From Calditrichales bacterium (GTDB lineage: Bacteria > Calditrichota > Calditrichia > Calditrichales > J004): a stretch of DNA of 40,755 bases. The DNA is taken from positions 1 to 40,755 of the forward strand of contig WGCN01000151.1 of the NCBI GenBank assembly GCA_015493745.1. Direction: 5' to 3'. A program made the translations under genes and the position numbers. Of the stretch, positions 7,139-14,826 are shown piece after piece. A model generated the notes under the pieces. That model was given only the letters and a program-made list of their open reading frames with translations. It had not been told where the DNA came from and made no database searches. Positions within the stretch are counted from its first letter, which is position 1. The number at the start of each line of letters is the position of its first letter.

Positions 7139-8794
7139 CTATGCTCCCGGCAAAATGATTCTCACACAGGTGCCCTGTCCCTGTTTGCTTTCAATGGTTA
7201 AGGTGCCCCGGTGTGCCCGGACGATTTTATGACTGATGGCCAGTCCCAGGCCGGTACCCTGACTTTTGTTACTGAAAAAGGGTTGAAACACCTTGTCCAT
7301 ATCCCTGGCGGGAATACCGTGCCCGTTATCCCTGATTTCCAGAAGAACCCTCTTTAGATGATCCCGGCTCAGGCTTATGATGATCTCACCCTGTTTCCCC
7401 AAAGCCTGAACGGCATTGATGATCACATTCCACAAAACCTGCTCCATCTTTTGGCTATCCACAGCCAGGAAAAAGGGCGTTGGCGGCAGTTTCAGTTTCC
7501 AAAACACGGTTGTCTCCTTAATGCTGGGCCGTATTAAATCCACAACACTGTGTATCAAACGGTTGAGGTCGGTTTTTTCGAGACAGAGTTGCTCCTCGCG
7601 GGTATAGGCTAAAAGTCCCTTTACAATTCCATCCACCCGGCGCACTTCATCGGTAAGGCGTTTAAAGTAATTGTGGCTCTCCTCATCCATTTCAAGAGTA
7701 GATTCCAGGAGCTGTATACCGGTTTGCAGGCTGGCCAGGGGATTTTTTATTTCATGAGCAATGCGTGTAGACATTTCACCGATCAGGGCCAGATGCTCCT
7801 GTTGGCGGGTCTGTTTTTCCTTTTCCATTTCAAGGCGTTTTTTATTGATGCGGTAGATGGCCATGCTTCCGCTAAAAACAATTAAGGTGATGGTTCCGCT
7901 TAGGAAAAAGAAAATCCAGAACTGTCTGCTGTTGGCCCGGGCAATTTCACCATAGGGCGTTTTGACGGCCACCACCCAGTCCATATAGGGCAGGGCCACC
8001 GGGACCATGGAGAGTAGTTTTTTTTTATCATAATCTTCTTTCTTTCCCCACCCCCCGCCGGCGGCAATCAATTTCTTCTCCAGGTTAAAGTTGACATGGC
8101 ATTTAAGACAACGGGTGTTGCCTTTATTAAAATTTTTAAATGTACGTTCCGGGTGATAAGGGTGGTAGAGTATTTCTCCCGTCCGGGACAAGATAAAGGC
8201 ATGGGCCCGGTAGGTTTCCAGAAAAGGGGTGATGATGTTATCTATTGTATGTTTAAGATGCAGGACATAGAGCATGATCCCATGGAAATGTTTCTCCTTA
8301 TCCCGAACGGGGTAGCTCAGGTAGAGGGTACTGGCCTCTACTTTCCTGGCCCGGTTAATCACTAAATGCACCTTCGCCGAATCTTCCTCTCTGTGCTGCC
8401 GCAGTAATTTTTCTCTGAAATCAAAGGGCGCCTGTCTTAAGGGTTGTTTTGCGGAACGGGGAATATAGCAATAGACCTTGTTGTCCTCCGTAATAAAAAG
8501 AATGGTTTCCCGGGCGCTGTTTTTTAAAAGAAGCCGTTCAAATCCACGATCGGCCGGTAAACATTCTCCTTTGCCCTGTTTATGCTTATCCGCCAATATT
8601 TGTAGGATACGTACCTGGTCGTTAAAGTATTTCTTAACACCCAGCGCAATTTGTCCGGTAAGGGTCATCTGTTTTTCGCCGTACAGTTCTATGATTTTTG
8701 AGCGTGACTCAAAATATTGAAAATGGGCTATGCCAATAATCAGAAAGCATAAAACAATCGTAACCCCGATGATGGTGATTTGACTCTTACGCAT
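7139..8794 (-). CDS. Membrane histidine kinase with a CxxCH haem c motif in its sensor domain
   Basis: A 551-residue kinase. Membrane helix 1 is at residues 7-24. A Cache/PAS-like extracytoplasmic sensor spans about 30-290, membrane helix 2 about 292-314. The kinase core has the H-box RIAHEIKNPLAS (H347), the N-box NVIINAVQ, and G-boxes DNGHGIP and GTGLGLAI. The sensor contains RCLKCH (C229, C232, H233), a canonical covalent haem c attachment motif, after a strand-rich HPYHPERTF segment. A haem c in the sensor would let the kinase read redox state, ligand or periplasmic electron flow. It is paired with the NtrC-like regulator and sits beside the bc/multihaem cytochrome operon. The Shine-Dalgarno is weak. 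Confidence 0.92.
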   Translation of the reverse strand: MRKSQITIIGVTIVLCFLIIGIAHFQYFESRSKIIELYGEKQMTLTGQIALGVKKYFNDQVRILQILADKHKQGKGECLPADRGFERLLLKNSARETILFITEDNKVYCYIPRSAKQPLRQAPFDFREKLLRQHREEDSAKVHLVINRARKVEASTLYLSYPVRDKEKHFHGIMLYVLHLKHTIDNIITPFLETYRAHAFILSRTGEILYHPYHPERTFKNFNKGNTRCLKCHVNFNLEKKLIAAGGGWGKKEDYDKKKLLSMVPVALPYMDWVVAVKTPYGEIARANSRQFWIFFFLSGTITLIVFSGSMAIYRINKKRLEMEKEKQTRQQEHLALIGEMSTRIAHEIKNPLASLQTGIQLLESTLEMDEESHNYFKRLTDEVRRVDGIVKGLLAYTREEQLCLEKTDLNRLIHSVVDLIRPSIKETTVFWKLKLPPTPFFLAVDSQKMEQVLWNVIINAVQALGKQGEIIISLSRDHLKRVLLEIRDNGHGIPARDMDKVFQPFFSNKSQGTGLGLAISHKIVRAHRGTLTIESKQGQGTCVRIILPGA

Positions 8795-8818
8795 AAATAC
8801 TTCAATGATATTAAAATT

Positions 8819-8868
8819 ATATGGATGTGTGGCAAACCTGCCTATGGGGAGTATCCATATACGTATAT
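8819..8868. promoter_or_regulatory. Inverted repeats upstream of the histidine kinase gene
   Basis: ATATGGAT (8819-8826) and ATCCATAT (8853-8860) form an 8-bp inverted repeat with a 26-base spacer. It overlaps the palindrome ATATACGTATAT (8857-8868). They sit 25-74 bases upstream of the kinase start and could be an operator or a leader stem-loop. Confidence 0.3.
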
Positions 8869-9020
8869 ACAGCTATTATATATTCTCTTCAAGTTTTTTC
8901 CAATGAAAACATTGGGCCAGGCTTTTGTAATGTTGAGGCGTTAATAGGGGATAGCTGCTAAAAAGGCAGCATGTAAAACGGTGGTATGTTTAGAGGAATA
9001 GATATTTGGCGATACAGGGA

Positions 9021-9072
9021 AATAAAAAAAGGCACACCGGGCCCGCCATGTTTAACGGGCAGCCGGTGTGCC
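9021..9072 (-). terminator. Rho-independent terminator after RRM gene copy 1
   Basis: A GGCACACCGG/CCGGTGTGCC stem (9031-9040 with 9063-9072), extended by GCCCG/CGGGC, is followed on the minus strand by a run of seven T (A-run at 9024-9030). Confidence 0.85.
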
Positions 9073-9082
9073 TGAGTTTTAA

Positions 9083-9352
9083 TTACCAGCTTTGACGTCT
9101 GGGGCTTTCTTCCCGGGGTCTGGCCTGATTAACCTTAAGGTTACGGCCCTTTACTTCCTGTCCGTCAAGTTCCTGAACGGCTTTTTCGCCACTTTCCGAA
9201 CTTTCCATCTCGACAAAACCAAAACCTTTGGATCTGCCCGAGTCACGGTCCATAATGATGTTTACTTTGTTAACGGTGCCGTATTCCTCGAATACCTGCT
9301 GAAGATCTTCATCGGTCATGTCAAATGACAGATTGCCTACATAAAGATTCAT
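9083..9352 (-). CDS. RRM-type RNA-binding protein, copy 1
   Basis: An 89-residue single RRM protein. RNP2 is LYVGNLSF at the N-terminus and RNP1 is KGFGFVEM; both aromatic RNA-contact positions are kept. A short basic tail (PREESPRRQSW) follows. This is the small Rbp type seen in cyanobacteria and many FCB bacteria, which binds single-stranded RNA and is often cold-induced. The start at 9352 is fixed by an AGGAG site and by the identical start in two tandem paralogues. It differs from copy 2 at only a few residues. It lies behind a structured leader (9373-9425) and ends at a strong terminator. Confidence 0.93.
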   Translation of the reverse strand: MNLYVGNLSFDMTDEDLQQVFEEYGTVNKVNIIMDRDSGRSKGFGFVEMESSESGEKAVQELDGQEVKGRNLKVNQARPREESPRRQSW

Positions 9353-9372
9353 TGAATCTCCTAAATAAAAAA

Positions 9373-9425
9373 TGTGTGTTGCTAAAAAAAACTCCCGAGA
9401 ACCAAACACACAAGTTGTTCGGAAG
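9373..9425 (-). promoter_or_regulatory. Conserved structured 5' leader of RRM copy 1 (potential H-type pseudoknot)
   Basis: In transcript order: A = CUUCCGA (9425-9419), B = UGUGUGUU (9412-9405), A' = UCGGGAG (9398-9392), a U8 tract (9391-9384), then B' = AACACACA (9380-9373). A pairs with A' and B with B', so the stems interleave. The A:A' stem followed by U8 also looks like an attenuator. The same layout recurs before copies 2 and 3. Confidence 0.6.
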
Positions 9426-9681
9426 TTTATGGAAAATTAACAGAGTCATTGATCGCCAGATAACCCGGAACGATAAATAAGTTCTCTTAAAATGTAATGA
9501 TTAATAATGAAAACACTGAGTCTTATAAATCCGTTGTGAAATCAACGGACTCCAAAGAGGTTTAAACACTTTATTACCTCTATACAGGGAAGAGCTGATT
9601 AAAAATAAGCAATAGCCAAATACAGATGCTTTAGGGATTGCGCAAACGGCAAACAAAATATTCACAATGTATGTCAAAATC

Positions 9682-9727
9682 GGCCCGGAAAGCGCAGGGA
9701 AGAGTATCCCCATGGATTGTCCGGGCC
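9682..9727 (-). terminator. Hairpin after RRM copy 2, weak terminator candidate
   Basis: GGCCCGGA (9682-9689) pairs with TCCGGGCC (9720-9727). On the minus strand it is followed only by ATTTTGAC, a weak U-tract, so it may be a processing or protective hairpin. The same hairpin occurs downstream of copy 3. Confidence 0.45.
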
Positions 9728-9749
9728 TGTAATTGTCACGGACTCTAAA

Positions 9750-10019
9750 TTACCAGCTTTGACGTCTGGGTTTTTCTTCCCGGGGTCTGGCCTGGTTAAC
9801 CTTAAGGTTGCGGCCCTTTACTTCCTGTCCGTCAAGCTCTTGAACGGCTTTTTCGCCATCTTCCGAGTTTTCCATCTCGACAAAACCAAAGCCTTTGGAT
9901 CTGCCCGAGTCACGGTCCATAATGATGTTTACTTTGTTAACGGTGCCGTATTCTTCGAATACCTGCTGAAGATCTTCATCGGTCATATCATATGACAGAT
10001 TGCCTACATAAAGATTCAT
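9750..10019 (-). CDS. RRM-type RNA-binding protein, copy 2
   Basis: An 89-residue paralogue of the protein at 9083-9352, with RNP2 LYVGNLSY, RNP1 KGFGFVEM and basic tail PREEKPRRQSW. Changes from copy 1 are few and conservative (SSESGE to NSEDGE). ATG at 10019 follows the same AGGAG site. Its leader (10039-10091) is almost base-for-base the copy 1 leader. Three separate leaders with hairpins between the genes suggest each copy is transcribed and controlled as its own unit, giving dosage rather than one operon. Confidence 0.93.
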   Translation of the reverse strand: MNLYVGNLSYDMTDEDLQQVFEEYGTVNKVNIIMDRDSGRSKGFGFVEMENSEDGEKAVQELDGQEVKGRNLKVNQARPREEKPRRQSW

Positions 10020-10038
10020 TGAATCTCCTAAATAAAAA

Positions 10039-10091
10039 TGTGTGTTGTTAAAAAAAACTCCCGAGAACCAAACACACAAGTTGTTCGGAAG
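10039..10091 (-). promoter_or_regulatory. Conserved structured 5' leader of RRM copy 2
   Basis: Same four elements as copy 1: A at 10091-10085, B at 10078-10071, A' at 10064-10058, U8 at 10057-10050, B' at 10046-10039, all with full pairing (one U-G in A:A'). Confidence 0.6.
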
Positions 10092-10363
10092 TTTATGGAA
10101 AATTAACAGAGTCTTTTTATCCGCCGGACAAACCGGGCCGATAAACAATCTCTTTTAAAATGTAATGTTTAATATTGAAAACACTGAGTCTTATAAATCC
10201 GTTATGCAATCAACGGACTCCAAAGAGGTTTAAACACTTTATTTCCTCTATACAGGGAAAAGCTGATTAAAAAACAAGCAATAGCCAAATACAGATGCTT
10301 TAGGCAACCCAAAATACGACGGCCTAAACGGCAAACAAAATATTCACAATGTATGTCAAAATC

Positions 10364-10408
10364 GGCCCGGAAAGCGCAGGGAAGAGCATTCCCCGGAAAT
10401 CCCGGGCC
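10364..10408 (-). terminator. Hairpin after RRM copy 3, weak terminator candidate
   Basis: GGCCCGG (10364-10370) pairs with CCGGGCC (10402-10408). It is the counterpart of the hairpin at 9682-9727, and again the U-tract on the minus strand is poor. Confidence 0.4.
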
Positions 10409-10429
10409 TGTAATTGTCTCGGACTTAAG

Positions 10430-10699
10430 TTACCAGCTTTGACGTCTGGGACGCTCTTCCCGCGGACGGGCCTGGTTTACTTTAAGGCTGCGGCCTTTTA
10501 TTTCCTGTCCGTCAAGCTCCTGGATGGCTTTCTCACCATCATCAGTGCTTTCCATTTCTACAAAGCCAAAACCTTTGGAACGGCCTGAGTCACGATCGAT
10601 TATAATATTAACTTTGGTCACGGGACCGTATTCTTCGAATACCTGCTGAAGTTCTTCATCTGTCATGTCATAAGACAGATTGCCTACATAAATATTCAT
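10430..10699 (-). CDS. RRM-type RNA-binding protein, copy 3 (most divergent)
   Basis: An 89-residue single RRM protein with RNP2 IYVGNLSY, RNP1 KGFGFVEM and tail RPREERPRRQSW. It differs from copies 1 and 2 at about a dozen positions (for example EEYGPVTKVNIIIDRD against EEYGTVNKVNIIMDRD), so it is the oldest branch. ATG at 10699 has the same AGGAG spacing. The upstream leader (10721-10772) retains the pairing scheme with several base changes, which makes it a useful natural test of the leader fold. Confidence 0.93.
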   Translation of the reverse strand: MNIYVGNLSYDMTDEELQQVFEEYGPVTKVNIIIDRDSGRSKGFGFVEMESTDDGEKAIQELDGQEIKGRSLKVNQARPREERPRRQSW

Positions 10700-10720
10700 C
10701 GAATCTCCTAAATAAAAAAA

Positions 10721-10772
10721 CGTGTGTTGCTAAAAAAAACTAACGAAAACCAAACACACAAGTTAACGGTAG
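10721..10772 (-). promoter_or_regulatory. Diverged structured 5' leader of RRM copy 3
   Basis: Elements: A = CUACCG (10772-10767), B = UGUGUGUU (10760-10753), A' = CGUUAG (10745-10740), U8 (10739-10732), B' = AACACACG (10728-10721). A:A' keeps five of six pairs; the third pair changed from U-G to A-U on both sides. B:B' is kept with one terminal U-G wobble. Confidence 0.55.
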
Positions 10773-11282
10773 TTTGTTGAAAACTTTTTTACGGTTATGC
10801 CCAAGACAACAAAGATTTTTTTCGGGGGAAGAGGCGGTCATTAATGAGGGAAAAAGCGCGTTACTCAATCAAATTAATGAAACATCAAATTACCCGACGT
10901 TATTCCTGTCGGCTTGAAGACATAGCAGTTAAATAATATTTCTCAATATAAAGGCAATTTAAATAAAACAAGTCAAAATAAGAATTTTCTCTTATTTAAA
11001 AGTAAGATAGGCATCTAATTGTTAATAATCCATTTATTTTATCAATTATTGTCATTTTTTTTAAAGGCCATAATTTTCATAAGTAGTTGATAATAAAGAA
11101 ATTATAGATAAATCACGTTAAAAGGAAAATTATGGCAAGAATTTTTTTCTCCGGAAAATGCCCTGTTTTTACATTCTGTTTTACGAAAAAAGCCACATTC
11201 CCGCACCCGATAACCGGAAGGAGGGATAGGGAACATGGCCGATATTTACTTTAAATGTTTGGCCTGAAAGTCATAATCCGGG
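10773..11282. other. AT-rich gene-free stretch
   Basis: About 510 bases between the copy 3 leader and the amylase stop. It holds the promoter side of RRM copy 3 and the downstream end of the amylase gene. Bases 10925-11130 are very AT-rich with no open frame of note. I see no strong terminator, RNA gene or repeat. Confidence 0.5.
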
Positions 11283-12761
11283 CTACAATCCTTCCACCGA
11301 ATAGACGGCATATCCGCGGGGAGGCGCCCACACCTCGACCCAGCCGTTGCTTTGAGCATATTTTGTCGCCGGTTGTACATTTTGTCCGGAGACCGATGAG
11401 TACCAGGCATAGACTTTAAGGTTTTTACCATACAGATAGCCGTTGTTGGTATGCACCCAGGAGCCTTTCCAGCTTGAGGCGTTGTCATTAATAACGACAA
11501 TATAGCCGGGCGAAGCGGCGGAATATCCGTAGCTGCCATAGATTAACAGATCCCCGTCATCGGTTTTCAGTAACTCGATATTGGGAGCAGCCGCGGCCAG
11601 CTGTCCGCGCACCCAGACCAACTGGTCGATGCCATTACCCCATTGCCCCCCTAAATCTTTTAGGCCGTAGTTGTAATAGTCCTTCCACCATATGGAGGGA
11701 TAGCCCTGGTAGGTAAGGATAAAGGCATAGGCCATCATTTTATCATTGACGATGATATCCGTGTCATGATTGCCGGTGAAGGTGACCGCCTTAAACGGAT
11801 TTTTGGCGGCAAAGGATTTGTTGGGGTCTACCAGGTTGGGCAGGTAGCCGCCACCGGAAGTGTTATTGAAAATGTCACCCATGGTGTAATAAAGGGCAAA
11901 GTCAAAGGCGGAGGCGCCGGTTTGGCCGGTCCACCAGTCGAGGGTGCCGGTATTGGAATCCCAATATTCTCCCACGCTGAAAGGAGAGCCGGTGGCGGCA
12001 ATCATATCTTTTACCACCCATGTTTCCAGTCCCTTAACATAGTCAAAGCGCCAGCCGCCGTTAAAACCGACACTGTCCTGAAGCCAGTTCATCCAGGTTT
12101 GCATATCACCGTAGGCCTGGCCGGTCATATAACAAACATCGGAAAAGCCGCCGAAAGCGCCGGCGTCATTGCTGTGCACGCCATTGGGATGGAAAGAGTT
12201 GTAATCCCAGGCCGCCTTGCCCGAGGCAACGCCGCTAAAATCGGTCCAGGTGTTGGAACCGGTGTAGGGATTGTATTCCGAAGCCCCGCCGGAGCGGTGG
12301 TTAAGAACGATGTCTTCCATAACGCTGATCCCCAGACCTTTAAAGGTGGCAATGGCGCTTTCCAACTCCGACCGTGAGCCGAAACGGGTCTCAACCGTGC
12401 CGTATTGATTGTAGTTTCCAAGATCATAGTAGTCGGCCGGGTCATATCCCATGGAATAGCCGCCGCTTTGTGCCTTGGAAGCGGGTGGCAGCCAGATACG
12501 GTCTATGCCGTAACCGCCGGCCATGTCGGAAAGCTCAACGGCCCGCAGGGCAAGGGTATCATACCAGGAGCCGCCGGAAGGCACATCCCAGTAAAATCCC
12601 TGCATCATGATGCCCGAAGTGTTATTGCCCTTGGAAAAAGACGAGAGGCTTCTGCCGGGATCGGGGGCTTGGGGCCGCGGCTCCGAGGGCGCGCTGCATT
12701 GCATAAGGATAAAGGCCATAAGCGCAACGGAGAACCAGGGCCAACGTTTGGAAAAAATCAT
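11283..12761 (-). CDS. Lipoprotein alpha-amylase, GH13 subfamily 7-like (archaeal/plant type)
   Basis: A 492-residue secreted enzyme. The N-terminus is a lipoprotein signal (lipobox LMQC, Cys22). The (beta/alpha)8 GH13 domain follows, with catalytic nucleophile D240 (GWRFDYVKG), acid/base E265 (SVGEYWDS), transition-state Asp D333 (GNHD) and conserved region I (DIVLNH). Many segments match what I recall of Thermococcales alpha-amylases (WLPPASK, GGYSMGYDP, TVETRFGS, FDFALYYTM, AYAFILTYQG). The C-terminal beta domain ends in APPRGYAVYSVEG. It should cut alpha-1,4 bonds of starch or glycogen at the cell surface. The ATG at 12761 follows AAAGGAGG by six bases; a TTG one codon upstream is less likely. 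Confidence 0.93.
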   Translation of the reverse strand: MIFSKRWPWFSVALMAFILMQCSAPSEPRPQAPDPGRSLSSFSKGNNTSGIMMQGFYWDVPSGGSWYDTLALRAVELSDMAGGYGIDRIWLPPASKAQSGGYSMGYDPADYYDLGNYNQYGTVETRFGSRSELESAIATFKGLGISVMEDIVLNHRSGGASEYNPYTGSNTWTDFSGVASGKAAWDYNSFHPNGVHSNDAGAFGGFSDVCYMTGQAYGDMQTWMNWLQDSVGFNGGWRFDYVKGLETWVVKDMIAATGSPFSVGEYWDSNTGTLDWWTGQTGASAFDFALYYTMGDIFNNTSGGGYLPNLVDPNKSFAAKNPFKAVTFTGNHDTDIIVNDKMMAYAFILTYQGYPSIWWKDYYNYGLKDLGGQWGNGIDQLVWVRGQLAAAAPNIELLKTDDGDLLIYGSYGYSAASPGYIVVINDNASSWKGSWVHTNNGYLYGKNLKVYAWYSSVSGQNVQPATKYAQSNGWVEVWAPPRGYAVYSVEGL

Positions 12762-12908
12762 CAAATACCTCCTTTGGGTTGATTGGATAGAAGTGACTGT
12801 GCTTTTCTCAATTCATTGTTTTCCATGACAGAAGTGGATATTTCCGGATGAGGGATATCCTTAAAACGGCAAACCGTCCCGGGCCGGAAAAGTTATCGGC
12901 TTTTTATA

Positions 12909-12924
12909 CACTCTGTTTAGAGTG
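12909..12924. promoter_or_regulatory. Short inverted repeat upstream of the amylase gene
   Basis: CACTCT-GTTT-AGAGTG, 6-bp arms, lies about 150 bases upstream of the amylase start. It is a candidate operator or small hairpin, not supported by a second copy. Confidence 0.25.
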
Positions 12925-12984
12925 ACTAATAAAAATTTACGGGATTTATTCCGGAAAAATTAAAGCTGGCGGTGAGGACCATAA

Positions 12985-13012
12985 CGGGCCTTTTCACTTC
13001 GGAGAAGGCCCG
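12985..13012. terminator. Strong hairpin between the amidase stop and the amylase promoter region
   Basis: CGGGCCTTTTC (12985-12995) pairs with GAGAAGGCCCG (13002-13012), with one T-G wobble and a 6-base loop. No T-run follows on either strand, so this is a stable 3' hairpin for the minus-strand amidase transcript rather than a textbook terminator. Confidence 0.45.
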
Positions 13013-13038
13013 CTTGTGAGATGAGGGGCACAATATGG

Positions 13039-14670
13039 TTATTTTTGAAACAGGGGCGGATGTTTTAAATGATAGCCCGTTTTTTGCTGGAACATGGCGG
13101 CCACGGCCAGAATGGTGGCTTCATCAAAGAGTTTTCCGGTAAAGGTGACACTGACGGGCGTGCCCTTCTTGGTAAAACCGTTGGGCAGCACCACGGCCGG
13201 GTGACCGGTCAGGTTGGTCAGCAGCAGGTTCTCGCCAAAGGGTGGGGCGATAAAAAGATCGATATTTTCAAACCACCGATCCATGGCTTCAATAAGCTGC
13301 CGGCGTACGCGGTTGGCCTGAATATATTCCACGGCGGGGATAAAGCGTGCCGCGCGAAAAACATTCGGCCAGGCATTACGCCCCTGGCGTACCAGCAGGT
13401 CATCACGGTTGGAGAGTGTCAGGCTGTCGAACGCGGCTGCGGCCTCGGCACTTAAAATAAAGGCCATATCATACACGGGAAAGTCCGGCAGGGTCACCGG
13501 CACCAGCGTAAAGCCCATCGTTTCCAGGGTTTCCAGTGCCTGCCGGTGGAAGCTGCTCCAGGCGCTGTCGGCGGCGAAATCTTTTTCCAAATAACCGATG
13601 CGGATATTTTGCGGGATTATTTTATCCGGATAATTAAAAGGGGCATTGATGGTGGCAGGATCATCCGTATCCGTGCCGCGCAGGGCGTCAAAAACAACGG
13701 CGGCATCTTCCGCCGAGCGGGCTATGGGGCCGATCTTGTCCATGGACCAGCTCAGGGCCATGGCTCCGGCGCGGCTGATTCGCCCGAAGGTGGGACGTAA
13801 GCCCGTGGTGCCGCAGCGCGTGGAGGGAGACACGATGGAACCCCAGGTCTCCGTTCCGATGGCGAAAGGAACCAGTCCCGCCGCCGTGGCCGAAGCGGAA
13901 CCCGCGGAAGAACCGCTGGAACCCTGCTCCGGATCCCAGGGGTTACGGGTCTTGCCGTCAAACCAGACATCGCCCCAGGCCAGAGCCCCCAGGGTAAGCT
14001 TGGCGACGAGAATGGCCCCGGCCTCATCCAGCTTACGAATAACGGCGGCATCCCTGGCAATCACCTGATCCTTGTAGGGAGCGGCGCCCCAGGTGGTTTT
14101 GTAGCCTTTAACGGACAGCAGGTCTTTGGCGCCATAGGGTATGCCGTGCAACAGGCCGCGATATTTGCCGGCCGCGATCTCCTCATCGGCCCGACGGGCG
14201 CCGGCCAGCGCTCTTTCCTCGGTAAGGGTTATAACACATTGCAGGGTGTCGGCATACTTTTTTAAACGCTCCAAAAAGAAACGTGTTAACTCCACGGAGC
14301 TTATCCGGCGATGTTTGATCAGCCAGGCCAGTTGACGGACGGAGTAAAATGCCAGCGCCGAACGATTTTGCGGTAAGGCGGTCTCCTCCATGTGGAAAAC
14401 AGGGCGGTACCGGAACTCCGGAATTTTAAAGGCGGGCGGCAGGGGATTAAAAATCAGGGCCGGAGCCACATCGTTGCCCGGAGTTTGTTTGCGCAGGTTG
14501 ATATAGTTTTTCCGCTGATCGATCACGTCACGTAACAGGGAGTCCCTTTCCTGTGCGCTGAAGTTGAGGGCGGCCAGTTTTTCGGCATGCCGGATATCAG
14601 CCGTGTTAATCTCTTTGCTTTGGCAGGCCGGCAACATAAACAGAGCGGCCAGAATTAGAATGGTACGCAT
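13039..14670 (-). CDS. Amidase-signature lipoprotein
   Basis: A 543-residue exported amidase. The start at 14670 (MRTILILAAL) gives a lipoprotein signal with lipobox LPAC (Cys16). The amidase signature Ser-Ser-Lys triad is visible: Lys in GIPYGAKDL, the glycine/serine-rich QGSSGSSAGSAS segment, and the nucleophile Ser in GTETWGSIVSPS. It resembles GatA-type and other secreted amidases acting on C-N amide bonds; the substrate cannot be told. An N-terminal helical extension of about 110 residues precedes the catalytic domain. The AbgT-family transporter gene lies upstream on the same strand but a strong terminator (14760-14787) separates them. Confidence 0.9.
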   Translation of the reverse strand: MRTILILAALFMLPACQSKEINTADIRHAEKLAALNFSAQERDSLLRDVIDQRKNYINLRKQTPGNDVAPALIFNPLPPAFKIPEFRYRPVFHMEETALPQNRSALAFYSVRQLAWLIKHRRISSVELTRFFLERLKKYADTLQCVITLTEERALAGARRADEEIAAGKYRGLLHGIPYGAKDLLSVKGYKTTWGAAPYKDQVIARDAAVIRKLDEAGAILVAKLTLGALAWGDVWFDGKTRNPWDPEQGSSGSSAGSASATAAGLVPFAIGTETWGSIVSPSTRCGTTGLRPTFGRISRAGAMALSWSMDKIGPIARSAEDAAVVFDALRGTDTDDPATINAPFNYPDKIIPQNIRIGYLEKDFAADSAWSSFHRQALETLETMGFTLVPVTLPDFPVYDMAFILSAEAAAAFDSLTLSNRDDLLVRQGRNAWPNVFRAARFIPAVEYIQANRVRRQLIEAMDRWFENIDLFIAPPFGENLLLTNLTGHPAVVLPNGFTKKGTPVSVTFTGKLFDEATILAVAAMFQQKTGYHLKHPPLFQK

Positions 14671-14759
14671 GGAGTCCCCCCGGATTTTGGTTTTGGTTTT
14701 CGGAAAGTACGATAGAAGTCCTGTCATGCAAGACAATATACAAAAACAGGGTTTGTGGC

Positions 14760-14787
14760 AAAAAAAAGGCGGGGTGAATGCCCCGCC
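14760..14787 (-). terminator. Rho-independent terminator after the AbgT-family gene
   Basis: GGCGGGG (14768-14774) pairs with CCCCGCC (14781-14787). The eight A at 14760-14767 become a U-run on the minus strand. It lies 39 bases past the transporter stop. Confidence 0.88.
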
Positions 14788-14826
14788 TGATTAAATCCGT
14801 CGATATCGTTCCGGTATAAGCTGGCT

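Larger units (their letters stand above)
9083..10790 (-). repeat. Tandem triplication: RRM gene plus leader and spacer (units of about 667 and 680 bp)
   Basis: Three copies of the same unit start at 9083, 9750 and 10430. Copies 1 and 2 are nearly identical through the gene and the leader. The spacers 9353-9749 and 10020-10429 also share long blocks, for example CCGTTGTGAAATCAACGG at 9530 and its near copy near 10199, and the hairpin at 9682-9727 repeated at 10364-10408. Copy 3 is more divergent and retains the leader but not the long spacer. This points to an older duplication followed by a recent one. Confidence 0.9.

Noticed and set aside
9501-9713. Possible 70-aa hydrophobic protein between RRM copies
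   Set aside because: It lies in the repeated spacer, spans its inverted repeats, has no ribosome site, and nothing supports it as a gene in the second spacer.
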